A stretch of 53,833 bases of DNA, taken from an uncultured Pelagibacteraceae bacterium (GTDB taxonomy: Bacteria > Pseudomonadota > Alphaproteobacteria > Pelagibacterales > Pelagibacteraceae). Made by a program: the position numbers and the translations under genes. A model generated the notes under the pieces. That model was given only the letters and a program-made list of their open reading frames with translations, was not told where the DNA came from and ran no database searches. How positions within the stretch are numbered: position 1 is the stretch's first letter; each line of letters opens with the position of its first letter. Shown one piece after another: positions 1 to 9,087 of this stretch. The stretch lies in assembly GCA_902543295.1 (NCBI GenBank), contig CACBXW010000007.1, forward strand, positions 1 through 53,833, in the 5' to 3' direction.

Positions 1-5
1 TTCGA

Positions 6-23
6 GTTACAGTTGTGTTACAA
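6..23 (-). promoter_or_regulatory. Pho-box-like direct repeat, leftward orientation
   Basis: On the minus strand this reads TTGTAAC-ACAA-CTGTAAC, two 7-bp units 11 bp apart. That is the geometry of a PhoB site and close to the box before pstS (CTGTAAT-AATT-CTGTAAT). It ends only 14 bp before the plcP start and points away from plcP. It may therefore serve a divergent gene left of the window, or act on plcP from the reverse orientation. The repeat is seen directly; PhoB binding is inferred. Confidence 0.55.
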
Positions 24-37
24 AATAGGTTTTTTTA

Positions 38-844
38 ATGCCTCCGTTATTAAAATATAAGAGTATATTTATATCTGATGTGCATCTTGGCACCAAAGGT
101 TGTCAAGCTAACAAGCTTTTAGAATTTTTTAAGAATTCAAGATCCGAGAACCTTTATTTAGTTGGAGATATAATCGATGTTTGGGCAATGCAAAAGAGTT
201 TCTATTGGCCTCAAGAGCATAATGATGTCATACAAAAAATATTGAGAAAAGCCAGGCACGGGACAAAAGTATTTTACATAATTGGAAATCATGATGAGGT
301 ATTTAGAAAATTTATTCCAATGCATTTAGGTGATATTAAAATAGTAAATAGAGTTATTCATGAAACGCAGTTAGGAAAAAAATATTTAGTTGTTCATGGT
401 GATGCTTGGGACGGAGTAATGAAATATGCTAAATGGCTTTCTAAATTAGGAGCTATTGCCTATGAATTATTACTTAAAATTAATGTTATTATAAATTTTT
501 TTAGAAAATTGAGAGGTAAAGACTATTGGTCATTGGCAAAATTTTTAAAATATAAGGTAAAAAATGCTGTAAAATTTATAGGTGAATATGAAAACACACT
601 TTCTTCATATGCAAAAAGGAAAAAATTTGATGGAATAATTTGTGGACACATACATCATGCTGAAAATTTAAATCTTGATGGTGTTAATTATTTAAATTGT
701 GGCGATTGGGTTGAGTCATGTACAGCCTTGGCAGAAAAATATGATGGAACTTTTGAGATAATTTATTGGGATAAAAAAAGAAACGAATATATTTCAGAAA
801 ATATTGATAATAACAGGATCGGTTCATTCAAAAAAGCATCTTAA
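38..844 (+). CDS. plcP: PlcP-type metallophosphoesterase (phospholipid remodelling)
   Basis: Calcineurin-like phosphoesterase of 268 aa, resembling UDP-2,3-diacylglucosamine diphosphatase (LpxH). The metal-binding motifs are present in order: SDVHLG (residues 13-18), VGDIID (42-47), GNHDE (83-87), VVHGD (118-122) and CGHIHH (202-207). In marine Alphaproteobacteria the member paired with a GT4 glycosyltransferase is PlcP, which removes the head group from phospholipids to give diacylglycerol under phosphate starvation. The next gene is that glycosyltransferase, 3 bp downstream, and the Pho/Pst cluster follows. This context favours PlcP over LpxH; the sequence alone does not fully separate them. 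The ATG start sits directly before the first metal motif, so little room exists for another start. Confidence 0.8.
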   Translation: MPPLLKYKSIFISDVHLGTKGCQANKLLEFFKNSRSENLYLVGDIIDVWAMQKSFYWPQEHNDVIQKILRKARHGTKVFYIIGNHDEVFRKFIPMHLGDIKIVNRVIHETQLGKKYLVVHGDAWDGVMKYAKWLSKLGAIAYELLLKINVIINFFRKLRGKDYWSLAKFLKYKVKNAVKFIGEYENTLSSYAKRKKFDGIICGHIHHAENLNLDGVNYLNCGDWVESCTALAEKYDGTFEIIYWDKKRNEYISENIDNNRIGSFKKAS

Positions 845-847
845 AGA

Positions 848-1855
848 ATGAAAATATTAATTGTTACCGATGCTTATTACCCTCAAGTTAATGGTGTTGT
901 AAGAACTCTCCACGAAACTGGTGAAATTCTTAAATCACAAGGTCAAACTATTGAATATATTACTCCTCAACAATTTCTTACCGTGCCCATGCCAAAATAT
1001 AATGAAATTAGATTGTCCTTAAATGTTTGGCCCCGTGTAAGTAACTTAATTAATTCAATTAAACCTGATGCAATACATATTGCAACAGAAGGACCCTTAG
1101 GGTTTATGGCACGAAGACATTGCATTAAAAATGGCTTAAAATTTACCACAAGTTTTCACACAAGATTTGATAAATACATGAAACTTTATATGCCTATCAT
1201 TCCAGCTAAATGGTCAGAAAAATTTTTATGCAATTTTCATAATAAAGCTGAAAGAATTTTAGTAACAACAGAATCTATGCGTGAAGAATTAATTTCTTTA
1301 GGTATTGATAACAATAAAATGGTTACATGGACCAGAGGAGGTAATCATGGTGCATTTAAAAACCCCATTAAGAAAGACTTACCTTATAAAAGACCTATAT
1401 GGATATATGTTGGAAGAGTTGCTGTTGAAAAAAATATCAAAGCATTTTTAGATTTAGATCTTGAAGGTACTAAAATTATAATTGGTAAAGGTCCTGATTT
1501 AAACAATTTAAAAAAAAAGTTTCCAAAAGACATTTTTTTAGGTGAGAAAACAAATGGAGAATTAGCTTCTCATTTTGCATCATCTGATGTTTTTGTATTT
1601 CCAAGTAAAACAGATACGTTTGGTATAGTTGTCTTAGAGTCTTTAAATTGTGGCACACCAGTCGCAGCTTACCCTGTACCGGGACCTAAAGATATATTAG
1701 GGGGTACTAATATTGATACTTTAGATAATGATTTGAAAACCTCTGCTTTAAAAGCTTTGAAGGTAAGTCGTCAAGATTGTCTTGATTTTGCAAAAAAATA
1801 TTCTTGGGAGGAAACGGCAAAAATATTTTTTGAAAATATTTCACCTAATAATTAA
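848..1855 (+). CDS. agt: GT4 glycosyltransferase Agt (glycolipid synthesis)
   Basis: GT-B fold glycosyltransferase of 335 aa. The N-terminal Rossmann half starts with ILIVTDAYYPQVNGVV, typical of lipid glycosyltransferases of family 4. The C-terminal nucleotide-sugar half shows YVGRVAVEKN, the GKGPDL loop and the FPSKTDTFGIVVLES segment that carries the EX7E-type glutamate. It begins 3 bp after the phosphoesterase, so the two are very probably co-transcribed. In SAR11 and relatives the PlcP-Agt pair replaces phospholipids with glucosyl- or glucuronosyl-diacylglycerol when phosphate is scarce; Agt would glycosylate the diacylglycerol made by PlcP at the inner membrane. The sugar donor cannot be read from the sequence. 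Confidence 0.78.
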   Translation: MKILIVTDAYYPQVNGVVRTLHETGEILKSQGQTIEYITPQQFLTVPMPKYNEIRLSLNVWPRVSNLINSIKPDAIHIATEGPLGFMARRHCIKNGLKFTTSFHTRFDKYMKLYMPIIPAKWSEKFLCNFHNKAERILVTTESMREELISLGIDNNKMVTWTRGGNHGAFKNPIKKDLPYKRPIWIYVGRVAVEKNIKAFLDLDLEGTKIIIGKGPDLNNLKKKFPKDIFLGEKTNGELASHFASSDVFVFPSKTDTFGIVVLESLNCGTPVAAYPVPGPKDILGGTNIDTLDNDLKTSALKALKVSRQDCLDFAKKYSWEETAKIFFENISPNN

Positions 1856-1889
1856 AGACAATATACATTACATTTGTTAAAACATATCC

Positions 1890-3038
1890 ATGTTTTGGGC
1901 AGAGTTGATACTTATAGTTATAATAATCATTTTATTATATTTTTTATTTAAAAAAAATATTAAGCCAGAAAACACAGCACCAGTTGTAAACAAGACTAAT
2001 AAGGATGATTTAGGAAAAAGAGTAATTATTGAAGAATTAGAAGATCAATTCTTTGCTTTAGATAAATATAATTTAATCAAATATCTAAACAAAAGTGCAA
2101 AACAACGTTTCGGAGAAAACCTAATTGATAAAAATATTTCAAGTGTAATTAGAGATACAAAATTATTAGAAACGATTGAAGAGGCTATCAAAGATCAAAC
2201 TACAAAAAATGTCAATGTAGAAATAAATTTACCATCTTATCAACTTTACAAAATCTATGTTATTCCTGGTCCGACCCATTTGTTTCCAGAAATAAACTCT
2301 GTCGTATTGTTTCTAAAAGATTTTACAGAAATAACAAAAGCACAAAAACTAAAAACTGATTTTGTTGCAAATGTGAGTCATGAATTAAGAACACCTTTAG
2401 TTTCGATTAAAGGTTCGTTAGAAACTATTCTTGGACCAGCTTCAAAAGACCAAGAGGCGCAAAAAAAATTTATGTCTATCATGTCTGATCAAGTATTAAG
2501 AATGGAAAACCTAATCAATGATTTATTGATTTTAAGTAGAATAGAATTGGAAGAACATATCAAGCCTAATAAAATTGTGAGCTTAAATGATCTTTTTACA
2601 AATATTAAAAGTAACTTTGAATTAATTCTTAAAAAAAAGAAAATCAATTTACATATTGAACTTATGGAACCAACCTTAGTTTTTGGTGATAATGATAAAT
2701 TGTTAACTGTATTTTCAAATTTAATTGATAATTCAATTAAATATTCACAAGATGGAAAAAATATATACGTAAAAAGTCAAATCAGTGAAGGTAAATTAAT
2801 TGATAAAAATATCGCCATTATCATTAAAGATGAAGGTGTTGGAATACCTCACCAGCTAATTCCAAGAATAACTGAAAGATTTTTTAGAGTAGATACAGAA
2901 AAAAGTAAAAAGGTTGGTGGTACAGGTTTAGGTTTAGCTATAATGAAACATATTATATCTCAACACAGAGGTGACTATGAGATTCTCAGTAAAGTTAATG
3001 AAGGTACTGAAATTAAGATATATCTTCCAACAAAATAA
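1890..3038 (+). CDS. phoR: Phosphate-regulon sensor histidine kinase PhoR
   Basis: Sensor kinase of 382 aa with one N-terminal membrane segment (about residues 4-20), a PAS-like region (about 45-150), then HisKA and HATPase domains. The phosphoacceptor His is in NVSHELRTPL (H164). The ATP-binding N-box is NLIDNS (277-282), G1 is DEGVGI (314-319) and G2 is GGTGLGLA (343-350). A single membrane helix, an intracellular PAS and no large periplasmic domain is the PhoR layout. It lies beside pst genes, while its partner phoB sits at the far end of the cluster. PhoR should phosphorylate PhoB when Pst transport and PhoU signal low phosphate. Confidence 0.9.
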   Translation: MFWAELILIVIIIILLYFLFKKNIKPENTAPVVNKTNKDDLGKRVIIEELEDQFFALDKYNLIKYLNKSAKQRFGENLIDKNISSVIRDTKLLETIEEAIKDQTTKNVNVEINLPSYQLYKIYVIPGPTHLFPEINSVVLFLKDFTEITKAQKLKTDFVANVSHELRTPLVSIKGSLETILGPASKDQEAQKKFMSIMSDQVLRMENLINDLLILSRIELEEHIKPNKIVSLNDLFTNIKSNFELILKKKKINLHIELMEPTLVFGDNDKLLTVFSNLIDNSIKYSQDGKNIYVKSQISEGKLIDKNIAIIIKDEGVGIPHQLIPRITERFFRVDTEKSKKVGGTGLGLAIMKHIISQHRGDYEILSKVNEGTEIKIYLPTK

Positions 3039-3073
3039 TTAATTTAAAAAATTGTTTAAAATTAACTCTTATT

Positions 3074-3101
3074 CAACCAAGATTTAACAAATCTTTTGTT
3101 G
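3074..3101. repeat. Inverted repeat between phoR and the secreted-protein gene
   Basis: AAGATTT (3079-3085), a 3-nt AAC spacer and AAATCTT (3089-3095) form a perfect 7-bp stem. CAAC (3074-3077) and GTTG (3098-3101) extend it past a small bulge. There is no clear U-run behind it, so it is a weak candidate for a phoR terminator and could also be an operator. It lies about 32 bp before the next start codon. Confidence 0.4.
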
Positions 3102-3132
3102 ATTCGTATCTTAGTTTATTTAAAATTAATTT

Positions 3133-3741
3133 ATGATTAAGATATTACATAGTATTTTAATTATTATTTTTTTTTTAATGTCGATCATTACTAAAAGTAA
3201 TGCATCAGATATTTCTACAATTTTAAGAAACCAGCAATTAACTGTTTTTGATATTGGTATCTTTAGATTACAGGAAGACTTAAAAAGTTCATATCCTGAA
3301 ATAAAAAAACATAAAGATGTACCGTATGAAGATATATATATAGATGTTCTCAGTTCCTATTGGAGAAATACAGTAGATTTAATTGTTTCAATTCCAGTAA
3401 ATGAAAATTTAAAAAAAGAGAACTACATGTCAGATTCATTGAGATGTCGAAACATATTTAATTCTGTTAGAGATCATTTACTGAGAAATGAAAATATGAG
3501 TAATTATAGGTTTACTATGGCGACAAGCTATTTAACATCTATTTTTTCTACTCCTACTAGTTGGCCAAAATGGCGTTATGACCAAAGTATTCTTGAGGAA
3601 TTAGTTAATTTGGTAAAACTGGAAGTTGTCTTAAGACCAACCCCAGATCTTGCTTTTAAGGATAACGTAAATCCAGTTTCATGCAAAGGTGGTCTAGAAA
3701 CTGAAAATAGTGAGATTATTATCTCAATGAAATACAACTAA
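3133..3741 (+). CDS. Secreted protein of unknown function, next to pstS
   Basis: A 202-aa protein I do not recognise. The N-terminus (residues 1-24) has a lysine, a long hydrophobic stretch and NASDI after it, which reads as a Sec signal peptide with cleavage near the alanine of SNA. The mature part is mixed charged/hydrophobic with two cysteines, in SLRCRN and in VSCKGG, that could form a disulfide in the periplasm. It contains no membrane segment after the signal. It sits between phoR and the Pho box of pstS, in the same orientation, about 95 bp from phoR. The location suggests a phosphate-related periplasmic role, but nothing in the sequence proves one. Confidence 0.75.
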   Translation: MIKILHSILIIIFFLMSIITKSNASDISTILRNQQLTVFDIGIFRLQEDLKSSYPEIKKHKDVPYEDIYIDVLSSYWRNTVDLIVSIPVNENLKKENYMSDSLRCRNIFNSVRDHLLRNENMSNYRFTMATSYLTSIFSTPTSWPKWRYDQSILEELVNLVKLEVVLRPTPDLAFKDNVNPVSCKGGLETENSEIIISMKYN

Positions 3742-3762
3742 AAAGTTAGGTTTTTAACAAAA

Positions 3763-3780
3763 CTGTAATAATTCTGTAAT
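3763..3780 (+). promoter_or_regulatory. Pho box upstream of pstS
   Basis: CTGTAATAATTCTGTAAT is an exact 7-bp direct repeat (CTGTAAT) with a 4-bp spacer, giving the 11-bp period of PhoB sites. A weaker third unit may lie 11 bp upstream at 3752-3758. The box ends 70 bp before the pstS ATG and is oriented towards it. Family knowledge says PhoB~P binds such repeats in place of the -35 element. Confidence 0.85.
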
Positions 3781-3850
3781 ATTAAAGATTCAATAAATTT
3801 ATACGAGTCAGGCATCTTTTAATTAATAAATAACGAAAGGATTAAAGATA

Positions 3851-4882
3851 ATGAAAAAACTAACTATAGTGATTGCTTCTTTAGTTGCTCTATCAATAGC
3901 AACTGTTGCTCAAGCAAGAGATCAAATTAAGATAGTTGGTTCGTCTACAGTATTCCCTTACGCGACTGTTGTTGCTGAAAGATTTGGTGGTTCAGGATTC
4001 AAAACTCCTGTAATCGAGTCGACTGGTACTGGTGGAGGAGCTAAACTATTCTGTGCTGGTGTTGGTGAGCAACATCCAGATATTACAAATGCATCAAGAG
4101 CTATGAAAGACAAAGAGAAAGCCCTATGTAAGAAAAATGGTGTAAATGATATTGTTGAGATCGTAATTGGTAACGATGGTATTACATTAGCTTACAGCAA
4201 AGATGCAAAACCAGTAAACTTTACTAAAGAACAATTATATTTAGCATTAGCTGCTCATACTGTAGTTGATGGTAAGTTAGTTCCAAATATTTATAAAACT
4301 TGGGACCAAATTGACCCTAGCTTACCAAAACAAAAAATTTCAGTAATGATCCCACCAGGAACATCAGGAACTAGAGATGCTTGGAATTCTTTAGTAATGA
4401 AAAAAGGCATGACTAAAGAAGCTAAAGCTCTTTATAAAGCAGGTTTTGAAGCTGGAAATAAAAAATACAAAAAACCACAAAAACTTTACAGAGAAGATGG
4501 AGCTGCTATTGAAGTAGGAGAAAACGATAGTTTAATAATCCAAAAGTTAACTCAAGATAAAGATATGTTTGGTTTCTTTGGTTTCAGCTATTTCTTAGCT
4601 GCTAAAGATAAATTACAAGCTGCTAGCATTGATGGTGGACAACCATCATTAGCGTCTATTCAAGATTATAGTTATGCTGTTGCTAGACCTTTATTCTTCT
4701 ATGTGAAAAAAGCTCACGTTGGAGTAATTCCAGGATTACATGAGTTTGTGAAAGAATTCACAACTAAGAAAGCTATTGGAAAAGGTGGTTACTTAGCAGA
4801 TATTGGTTTAGTTCCATTAGACTCTAAGTTGTATAAAACAACTAGAACTAATGCTACGAAGCTAGTTGCTATGGGTAATTAA
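3851..4882 (+). CDS. pstS: Phosphate-binding periplasmic protein PstS
   Basis: Phosphate ABC transporter substrate-binding protein of 343 aa. A Sec signal peptide ends at about residue 22 (VAQA then RDQIK). The phosphate-binding loops are visible as IVGSSTVFP near the mature N-terminus, STGTGGGAKLFCAG, and PPGTSGTRDAW in the second lobe. It follows a perfect Pho box, with AACGAAAGGA just before the ATG as a ribosome site, and is closed by a strong terminator. This arrangement fits a protein made in large excess over the permease subunits. The gene looks less AT-biased than its neighbours, consistent with high expression. The binding protein captures phosphate for PstCAB. Confidence 0.95.
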   Translation: MKKLTIVIASLVALSIATVAQARDQIKIVGSSTVFPYATVVAERFGGSGFKTPVIESTGTGGGAKLFCAGVGEQHPDITNASRAMKDKEKALCKKNGVNDIVEIVIGNDGITLAYSKDAKPVNFTKEQLYLALAAHTVVDGKLVPNIYKTWDQIDPSLPKQKISVMIPPGTSGTRDAWNSLVMKKGMTKEAKALYKAGFEAGNKKYKKPQKLYREDGAAIEVGENDSLIIQKLTQDKDMFGFFGFSYFLAAKDKLQAASIDGGQPSLASIQDYSYAVARPLFFYVKKAHVGVIPGLHEFVKEFTTKKAIGKGGYLADIGLVPLDSKLYKTTRTNATKLVAMGN

Positions 4883-4907
4883 TTATTACTCTGTTAACAA
4901 ATAATTA

Positions 4908-4938
4908 AAAAGGGGGTCTTTTTAGACCCCTTTTTTTT
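4908..4938 (+). terminator. Rho-independent terminator between pstS and pstC
   Basis: The stem GGGGTCT / AGACCCC (4913-4919 with 4924-4930) has a TTTT loop and is flanked by an A-run upstream and eight Ts at 4931-4938. This is the strongest terminator in the window. It lies 26 bp after the pstS stop and before pstC, so it probably reduces readthrough and keeps pstS mRNA in excess. Confidence 0.9.
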
Positions 4939-4973
4939 GAAATAAGAGTAAAGTCCTCAATAAAGGAGATTCT

Positions 4974-6359
4974 TTGAACTTAATATTGTTTATATTTATT
5001 GTTCTTCTGGGTTTCACAAGTTATTATTTTGGACGTAGAAAAGCATATACAATTCAATCTACAAATAAAAGATTAACTGCATTACCACAATTTTATGGTT
5101 ATTATCTTGCAATTTGGTGTGCAATACCAGCTTTTATAATTTTTTCTTTATGGGCAATTTTTGAGCCCACAATTGTAAAACTATTAATCTTAAGTGATTA
5201 TTCAAATCAAGGTTATCTTGATGATGAATTAAATTTAATTTACGAAAAAACAAAAGCATTGTCTCGAGGACAATTTACCGGAGAAATTACACCTTTTATT
5301 GAGGCTTCAGCTGAAAAATATTTAAGTCTTCGATCAATAGCTCAAAGTTCAAAAGCTGTTATAGTATTATCTATAATTATTGCCTCTGTTGCTTACGCTT
5401 ATAAAAAAATTTCATCTAATTCTAGAACAAGAGAACCAGTTGAAAAATTTTTGAAAGCAGTTTTATTTACAGCTTCTTTAGCTGCAATATTAACTACTGT
5501 TGGAATAGTATTTTCACTTATATTTCAAACTATAGATTTTTTTAAAGTAATTCCATTATTTGATTTTGTCTTTGGAACTCATTGGTATCCTGCAAAAGCT
5601 TTTGTTAGAGATTCTTCAGAGGCTTTAGATCCGACAATGTACTCCGATACTTTTGGAGCAGTCCCTATTTTTGCTGGTACTTTTTTTATTGCTTTCATAG
5701 CTATGTGTGTTGCTATTCCTATTGGACTAATGAGTGGAATTTATTTGGCTGAGTATGCATCAGTTAAAGTTAGACAATACGCAAAACCTTTAATTGAAAT
5801 TTTAGCTGGTATACCAACAGTTGTTTATGGATTTTTTGCTGCTCTAACAGTTGGACCTTTTTTAAAGGAAATAGGTAATAGCATGGGTTTAGACGTTTCA
5901 GCTGAAAGCGCTTTAGCGGCAGGCGGAGTAATGGGCATTATGATTATACCATTCATTTCAAGTTTAAGTGACGATGTGATTACAAGTGTACCTCAAAGTT
6001 TAAGAGATGGAAGTTATGCCATGGGAGCAACCAAATCAGAAACAATAAAAAAAGTTATTTTTCCTGCAGCATTGCCTGGTATAGTTGGATCTATTTTGCT
6101 TGGTGTTTCAAGAGCAATTGGAGAAACAATGATAGTTGTTATGGCCTCTGGTTTAGCTGCTAATTTAACTTTAAATCCATTAGAATCTACTTCAACAATT
6201 ACAGCGCAAATTGTTGTAATATTAATTGGAGATCAAGCTTTTGGCGACCCAAAAACGCAAGCTGCATTTGCTTTAGGTATGTCATTATTTTTAGTAACGC
6301 TCTGTTTGAATATTGTGGCCTTAAGAGTAGTTAAAAAATATAGAGAAAAATATGAATAA
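4974..6359 (+). CDS. pstC: Phosphate ABC transporter permease PstC
   Basis: Inner-membrane permease of 461 aa. The start is TTG, supported by an AAGGAG ribosome site at 4964-4969, four bases upstream. The N-terminal 190 residues carry extra membrane helices and a charged loop, the long form common in Alphaproteobacteria. The C-terminal transport domain includes the ABC-permease EAA-type loop (DGSYAMGATKSETIKKVIFPAALPGI) that contacts PstB. It overlaps pstA by 8 bp, so the two are translationally coupled. Together with PstA it forms the phosphate channel. Confidence 0.93.
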   Translation: MNLILFIFIVLLGFTSYYFGRRKAYTIQSTNKRLTALPQFYGYYLAIWCAIPAFIIFSLWAIFEPTIVKLLILSDYSNQGYLDDELNLIYEKTKALSRGQFTGEITPFIEASAEKYLSLRSIAQSSKAVIVLSIIIASVAYAYKKISSNSRTREPVEKFLKAVLFTASLAAILTTVGIVFSLIFQTIDFFKVIPLFDFVFGTHWYPAKAFVRDSSEALDPTMYSDTFGAVPIFAGTFFIAFIAMCVAIPIGLMSGIYLAEYASVKVRQYAKPLIEILAGIPTVVYGFFAALTVGPFLKEIGNSMGLDVSAESALAAGGVMGIMIIPFISSLSDDVITSVPQSLRDGSYAMGATKSETIKKVIFPAALPGIVGSILLGVSRAIGETMIVVMASGLAANLTLNPLESTSTITAQIVVILIGDQAFGDPKTQAAFALGMSLFLVTLCLNIVALRVVKKYREKYE

Positions 6360-7620
6360 AAATAAAGAACAATTATTAAATAAAAGATATAAAGCTGAAA
6401 AGAGATTTCGATTATACGGTCAAAGTGCAATTTTTATGGCACTTTTATTTTTAACAATCTTTATTTTTAAAATTTTTTCGACAGGCTATTCAGCCTTTCA
6501 AAAAACTTGGCTTATTGTTCCAGTTACTTTTGATGCTGAATTAATGATGTTAGAGCAAAATCCTTCTAAAGAGGATTTAAAAGATGCTGATTATTACGAT
6601 ATAGCATTAAAATCAATGGCTGATTTGGATCCAAATGCTAATGAGGATCAAGAAAATGAGCTGAAGAGAATGGTCTCTTACTTTTTCGAAAGAGAGATTA
6701 AAAGGGAACTTTTAAACGACCCTTCATTAATTGGAAAAACTAAAGATGTTTATTTAACTGCCTCAGATGATTTAGATCAAGTATTTAAAGGCAATTATCC
6801 AAGAGATTTACCTGAAGATCAAAGAAGAGTTACGGATTATCAATTAAAGATTTTTGATCAACTTGTAGAACTAGGAAAAGTTGAAAGTAAATTCAATTTA
6901 AGTTTTTTTACATATCCTGATTCAAGAGAAGCTGAATTAGCTGGTATAGCAAGTTCATTTATGGGATCAATATTTTCTATACTTGTTTGTTTAATGATAG
7001 CTTTTCCTGTAGCAGTTCTAGCAGCTATTTATTTAGAGGAATTTGCTCCTAAAAACAGATTTACTGATTTTATTGAGGTAAATATAAATAATTTAGCAGC
7101 AGTACCTTCAATTGTTTTTGGTCTTTTAGGACTGGGTATTTTACTTGCTGTATTTCAATTACCTAGGTCAACACCTCTAGTCGGTGGAATAACTTTATCG
7201 TTGATGACTTTACCAACAATTATTATTGCTTGTAGAGCATCTTTAAAAGCAGTTCCTCCAAGTATAAGAGAGGCAGCACTTGCAATGGGTGCTAGTAAAA
7301 TGCAAACTACAATGCATCATACAGTTCCGTTATCTATGCCAGGGACTTTATCCGGTACAATAATTGGTTTGGCCCAAGCTTTAGGCGAAACCGCACCTTT
7401 GATATTGATTGGCATGGTGGCTTTTGTAAATACAATACCAGGATCTCCTTTAGATCCAGCTGCAAGTTTGCCAGTGCAAATTTATATTTGGGCAGAGAGC
7501 GCTGAAAGAGGTTTTGTCGAGAAAGTTTCTGCCTGTATTATGGTTCTATTAGGATTTTTAATTATAATGAACTTATTTGCACAAATAATTAGACATAAAT
7601 TTGAAAAAAAATGGAGTTAA
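6352..7620 (+). CDS. pstA: Phosphate ABC transporter permease PstA
   Basis: Permease of 422 aa. After a first membrane helix (about residues 24-45) there is a large acidic extracytoplasmic insert (about 55-190), as in long alphaproteobacterial PstA proteins. The transport domain follows with the EAA-type loop [26 protein letters not shown] and further helices to the C-terminus. It overlaps pstC at its start and is followed one base later by pstB. It is the second half of the PstCA membrane channel. Confidence 0.93.
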   Translation: MNKNKEQLLNKRYKAEKRFRLYGQSAIFMALLFLTIFIFKIFSTGYSAFQKTWLIVPVTFDAELMMLEQNPSKEDLKDADYYDIALKSMADLDPNANEDQENELKRMVSYFFEREIKRELLNDPSLIGKTKDVYLTASDDLDQVFKGNYPRDLPEDQRRVTDYQLKIFDQLVELGKVESKFNLSFFTYPDSREAELAGIASSFMGSIFSILVCLMIAFPVAVLAAIYLEEFAPKNRFTDFIEVNINNLAAVPSIVFGLLGLGILLAVFQLPRSTPLVGGITLSLMTLPTIIIACRASLKAVPPSIREAALAMGASKMQTTMHHTVPLSMPGTLSGTIIGLAQALGETAPLILIGMVAFVNTIPGSPLDPAASLPVQIYIWAESAERGFVEKVSACIMVLLGFLIIMNLFAQIIRHKFEKKWS

Positions 7621-7621
7621 G

Positions 7622-8377
7622 ATGATAAAGATAAATTCAAAAAATGTAGATGTTTTCTATGGAAAAAAACAAGCTCTATTCAATATAAATTTAGATATTG
7701 AAGAAAATCAAGTTACAGCACTGATTGGGCCTTCAGGTTGTGGTAAATCTACTTTTTTAAGATGTCTAAACCGAATGAATGACGTTATTGATATATGTAG
7801 AGTAAAAGGGCAGATTATAATTAATGATTTTGATATCAATGATAAAAGTTGTGATGTTGTTAGATTAAGAGAAAAAATTGGTATGGTTTTTCAAAAACCA
7901 AATCCTTTTCCTAAAACTATTTATGAAAATATTTCTTATGGTCCAACAATTCATGGTATGGCTCAATCAAAGAATGAAATGGATGAAATAGTTGAAACTA
8001 GCTTAAAAAAGGCAGCATTATGGGAAGAGGTGAAAGATAGACTTCATGAACCAGGTACTGGTTTGTCTGGTGGTCAACAACAAAGATTATGTATAGCAAG
8101 GGCAATTTCAGTTAAACCTGAAGTTATTCTAATGGACGAGCCTTGTTCTGCTTTAGATCCTATTGCTACAGCTCAAATAGAAGAACTAATTGATGAGTTA
8201 AAAAAAGACCATACTATTATAATAGTCACTCACTCAATGGCACAAGCTGCAAGAGTTTCTCAAAATACAGGTTTTTTTCACCTTGGAGAATTGATAGAAC
8301 ATGGTTCTACTGATAAAATATTTAAGAATCCAGAAAACAAAAAAACTCAGGATTATATCACAGGGAGGTTTGGATAA
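7622..8377 (+). CDS. pstB: Phosphate ABC transporter ATPase PstB
   Basis: ABC ATPase of 251 aa from this start. Walker A is GPSGCGKST, the Q-loop lies in [10 protein letters not shown] (typical PstB), the signature is LSGGQQQR, Walker B is VILMDEP and the switch His is in VTHSM. I chose the ATG at 7622 because GGAG sits five bases upstream and the protein then begins with the normal [14 protein letters not shown]. An in-frame ATG at 7601 would add seven residues and overlap pstA by 20 bp. The protein powers phosphate import and works with PhoU and PhoR in signalling. Confidence 0.94.
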   Translation: MIKINSKNVDVFYGKKQALFNINLDIEENQVTALIGPSGCGKSTFLRCLNRMNDVIDICRVKGQIIINDFDINDKSCDVVRLREKIGMVFQKPNPFPKTIYENISYGPTIHGMAQSKNEMDEIVETSLKKAALWEEVKDRLHEPGTGLSGGQQQRLCIARAISVKPEVILMDEPCSALDPIATAQIEELIDELKKDHTIIIVTHSMAQAARVSQNTGFFHLGELIEHGSTDKIFKNPENKKTQDYITGRFG

Positions 8378-9084
8378 TGACCGAAGCACCACATACAGTA
8401 AAGTCTTACGAAGAAGAACTTAAAAATTTAAATAGCAATATAATTAAAATGGGTGGATTTTGTGAAGAAGCTTTGGGTAAAGCTATTCAAGCAATTACTA
8501 CAAGAAATAGTGATAATGCTGAGGCAGTAATTAAAGATGATGAAAAAATTGATAAATTTGAGACTTTAATTGAACAGCAAGTAGTAAATTTAATTGCTTT
8601 AAGACAACCTATGGCCATAGATCTTAGAGAAACAGTCACTGCTTTAAAGATATCTTCTGACCTTGAGAGAATAGGTGATTTAGCAAAAAATATTTCTAAA
8701 AGAACTCTTTTGTTAAATGAAAATTTACCAAAAAATTTAGTAGATGCTATTATAAGAGTATCTTCGGATGCTCAAAAACAATTGAAATCAATATTAGATG
8801 CATATTTAGAAAGATCTTCGAGTATGGCAATTAATGTATGGGAAAGCGACGAACAAATTGATGATTTAACAAATTTATGCATGCAAGAAGTGATTAGATA
8901 TTTAAAAGATAACGAAAATAACTTAAGTGATGGAACCCACTTATTATTTGTAACTAAAAATATAGAGAGAATAGGTGATCATACAACCAACATTGCTGAG
9001 CAAGTATATTATTTAGTTAAGGGAGAATATCTAGAAGGTGATCGACCAAAAGGCACAGAACCTATTGTTACTGGAGAAAAGTAA
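8377..9084 (+). CDS. phoU: Phosphate-signalling protein PhoU
   Basis: All-helical PhoU of 235 aa with the two expected three-helix repeats. Each has the metal-binding signature: ALKISSDLERIGDLAKNI in the first half and FVTKNIERIGDHTTNIAE in the second. It shares one base with the pstB stop codon, so translation is coupled. PhoU connects the Pst transporter to PhoR and keeps the regulon off when phosphate is plentiful. Its place between pstB and phoB is the usual one. Confidence 0.94.
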   Translation: MTEAPHTVKSYEEELKNLNSNIIKMGGFCEEALGKAIQAITTRNSDNAEAVIKDDEKIDKFETLIEQQVVNLIALRQPMAIDLRETVTALKISSDLERIGDLAKNISKRTLLLNENLPKNLVDAIIRVSSDAQKQLKSILDAYLERSSSMAINVWESDEQIDDLTNLCMQEVIRYLKDNENNLSDGTHLLFVTKNIERIGDHTTNIAEQVYYLVKGEYLEGDRPKGTEPIVTGEK

Positions 9085-9087
9085 AAT

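Noticed and set aside
1861..1889. A possible Pho box before phoR
   Set aside because: The ACATT/ACATTTG repeats there do not keep the 11-bp period or the CTGTNAT unit.
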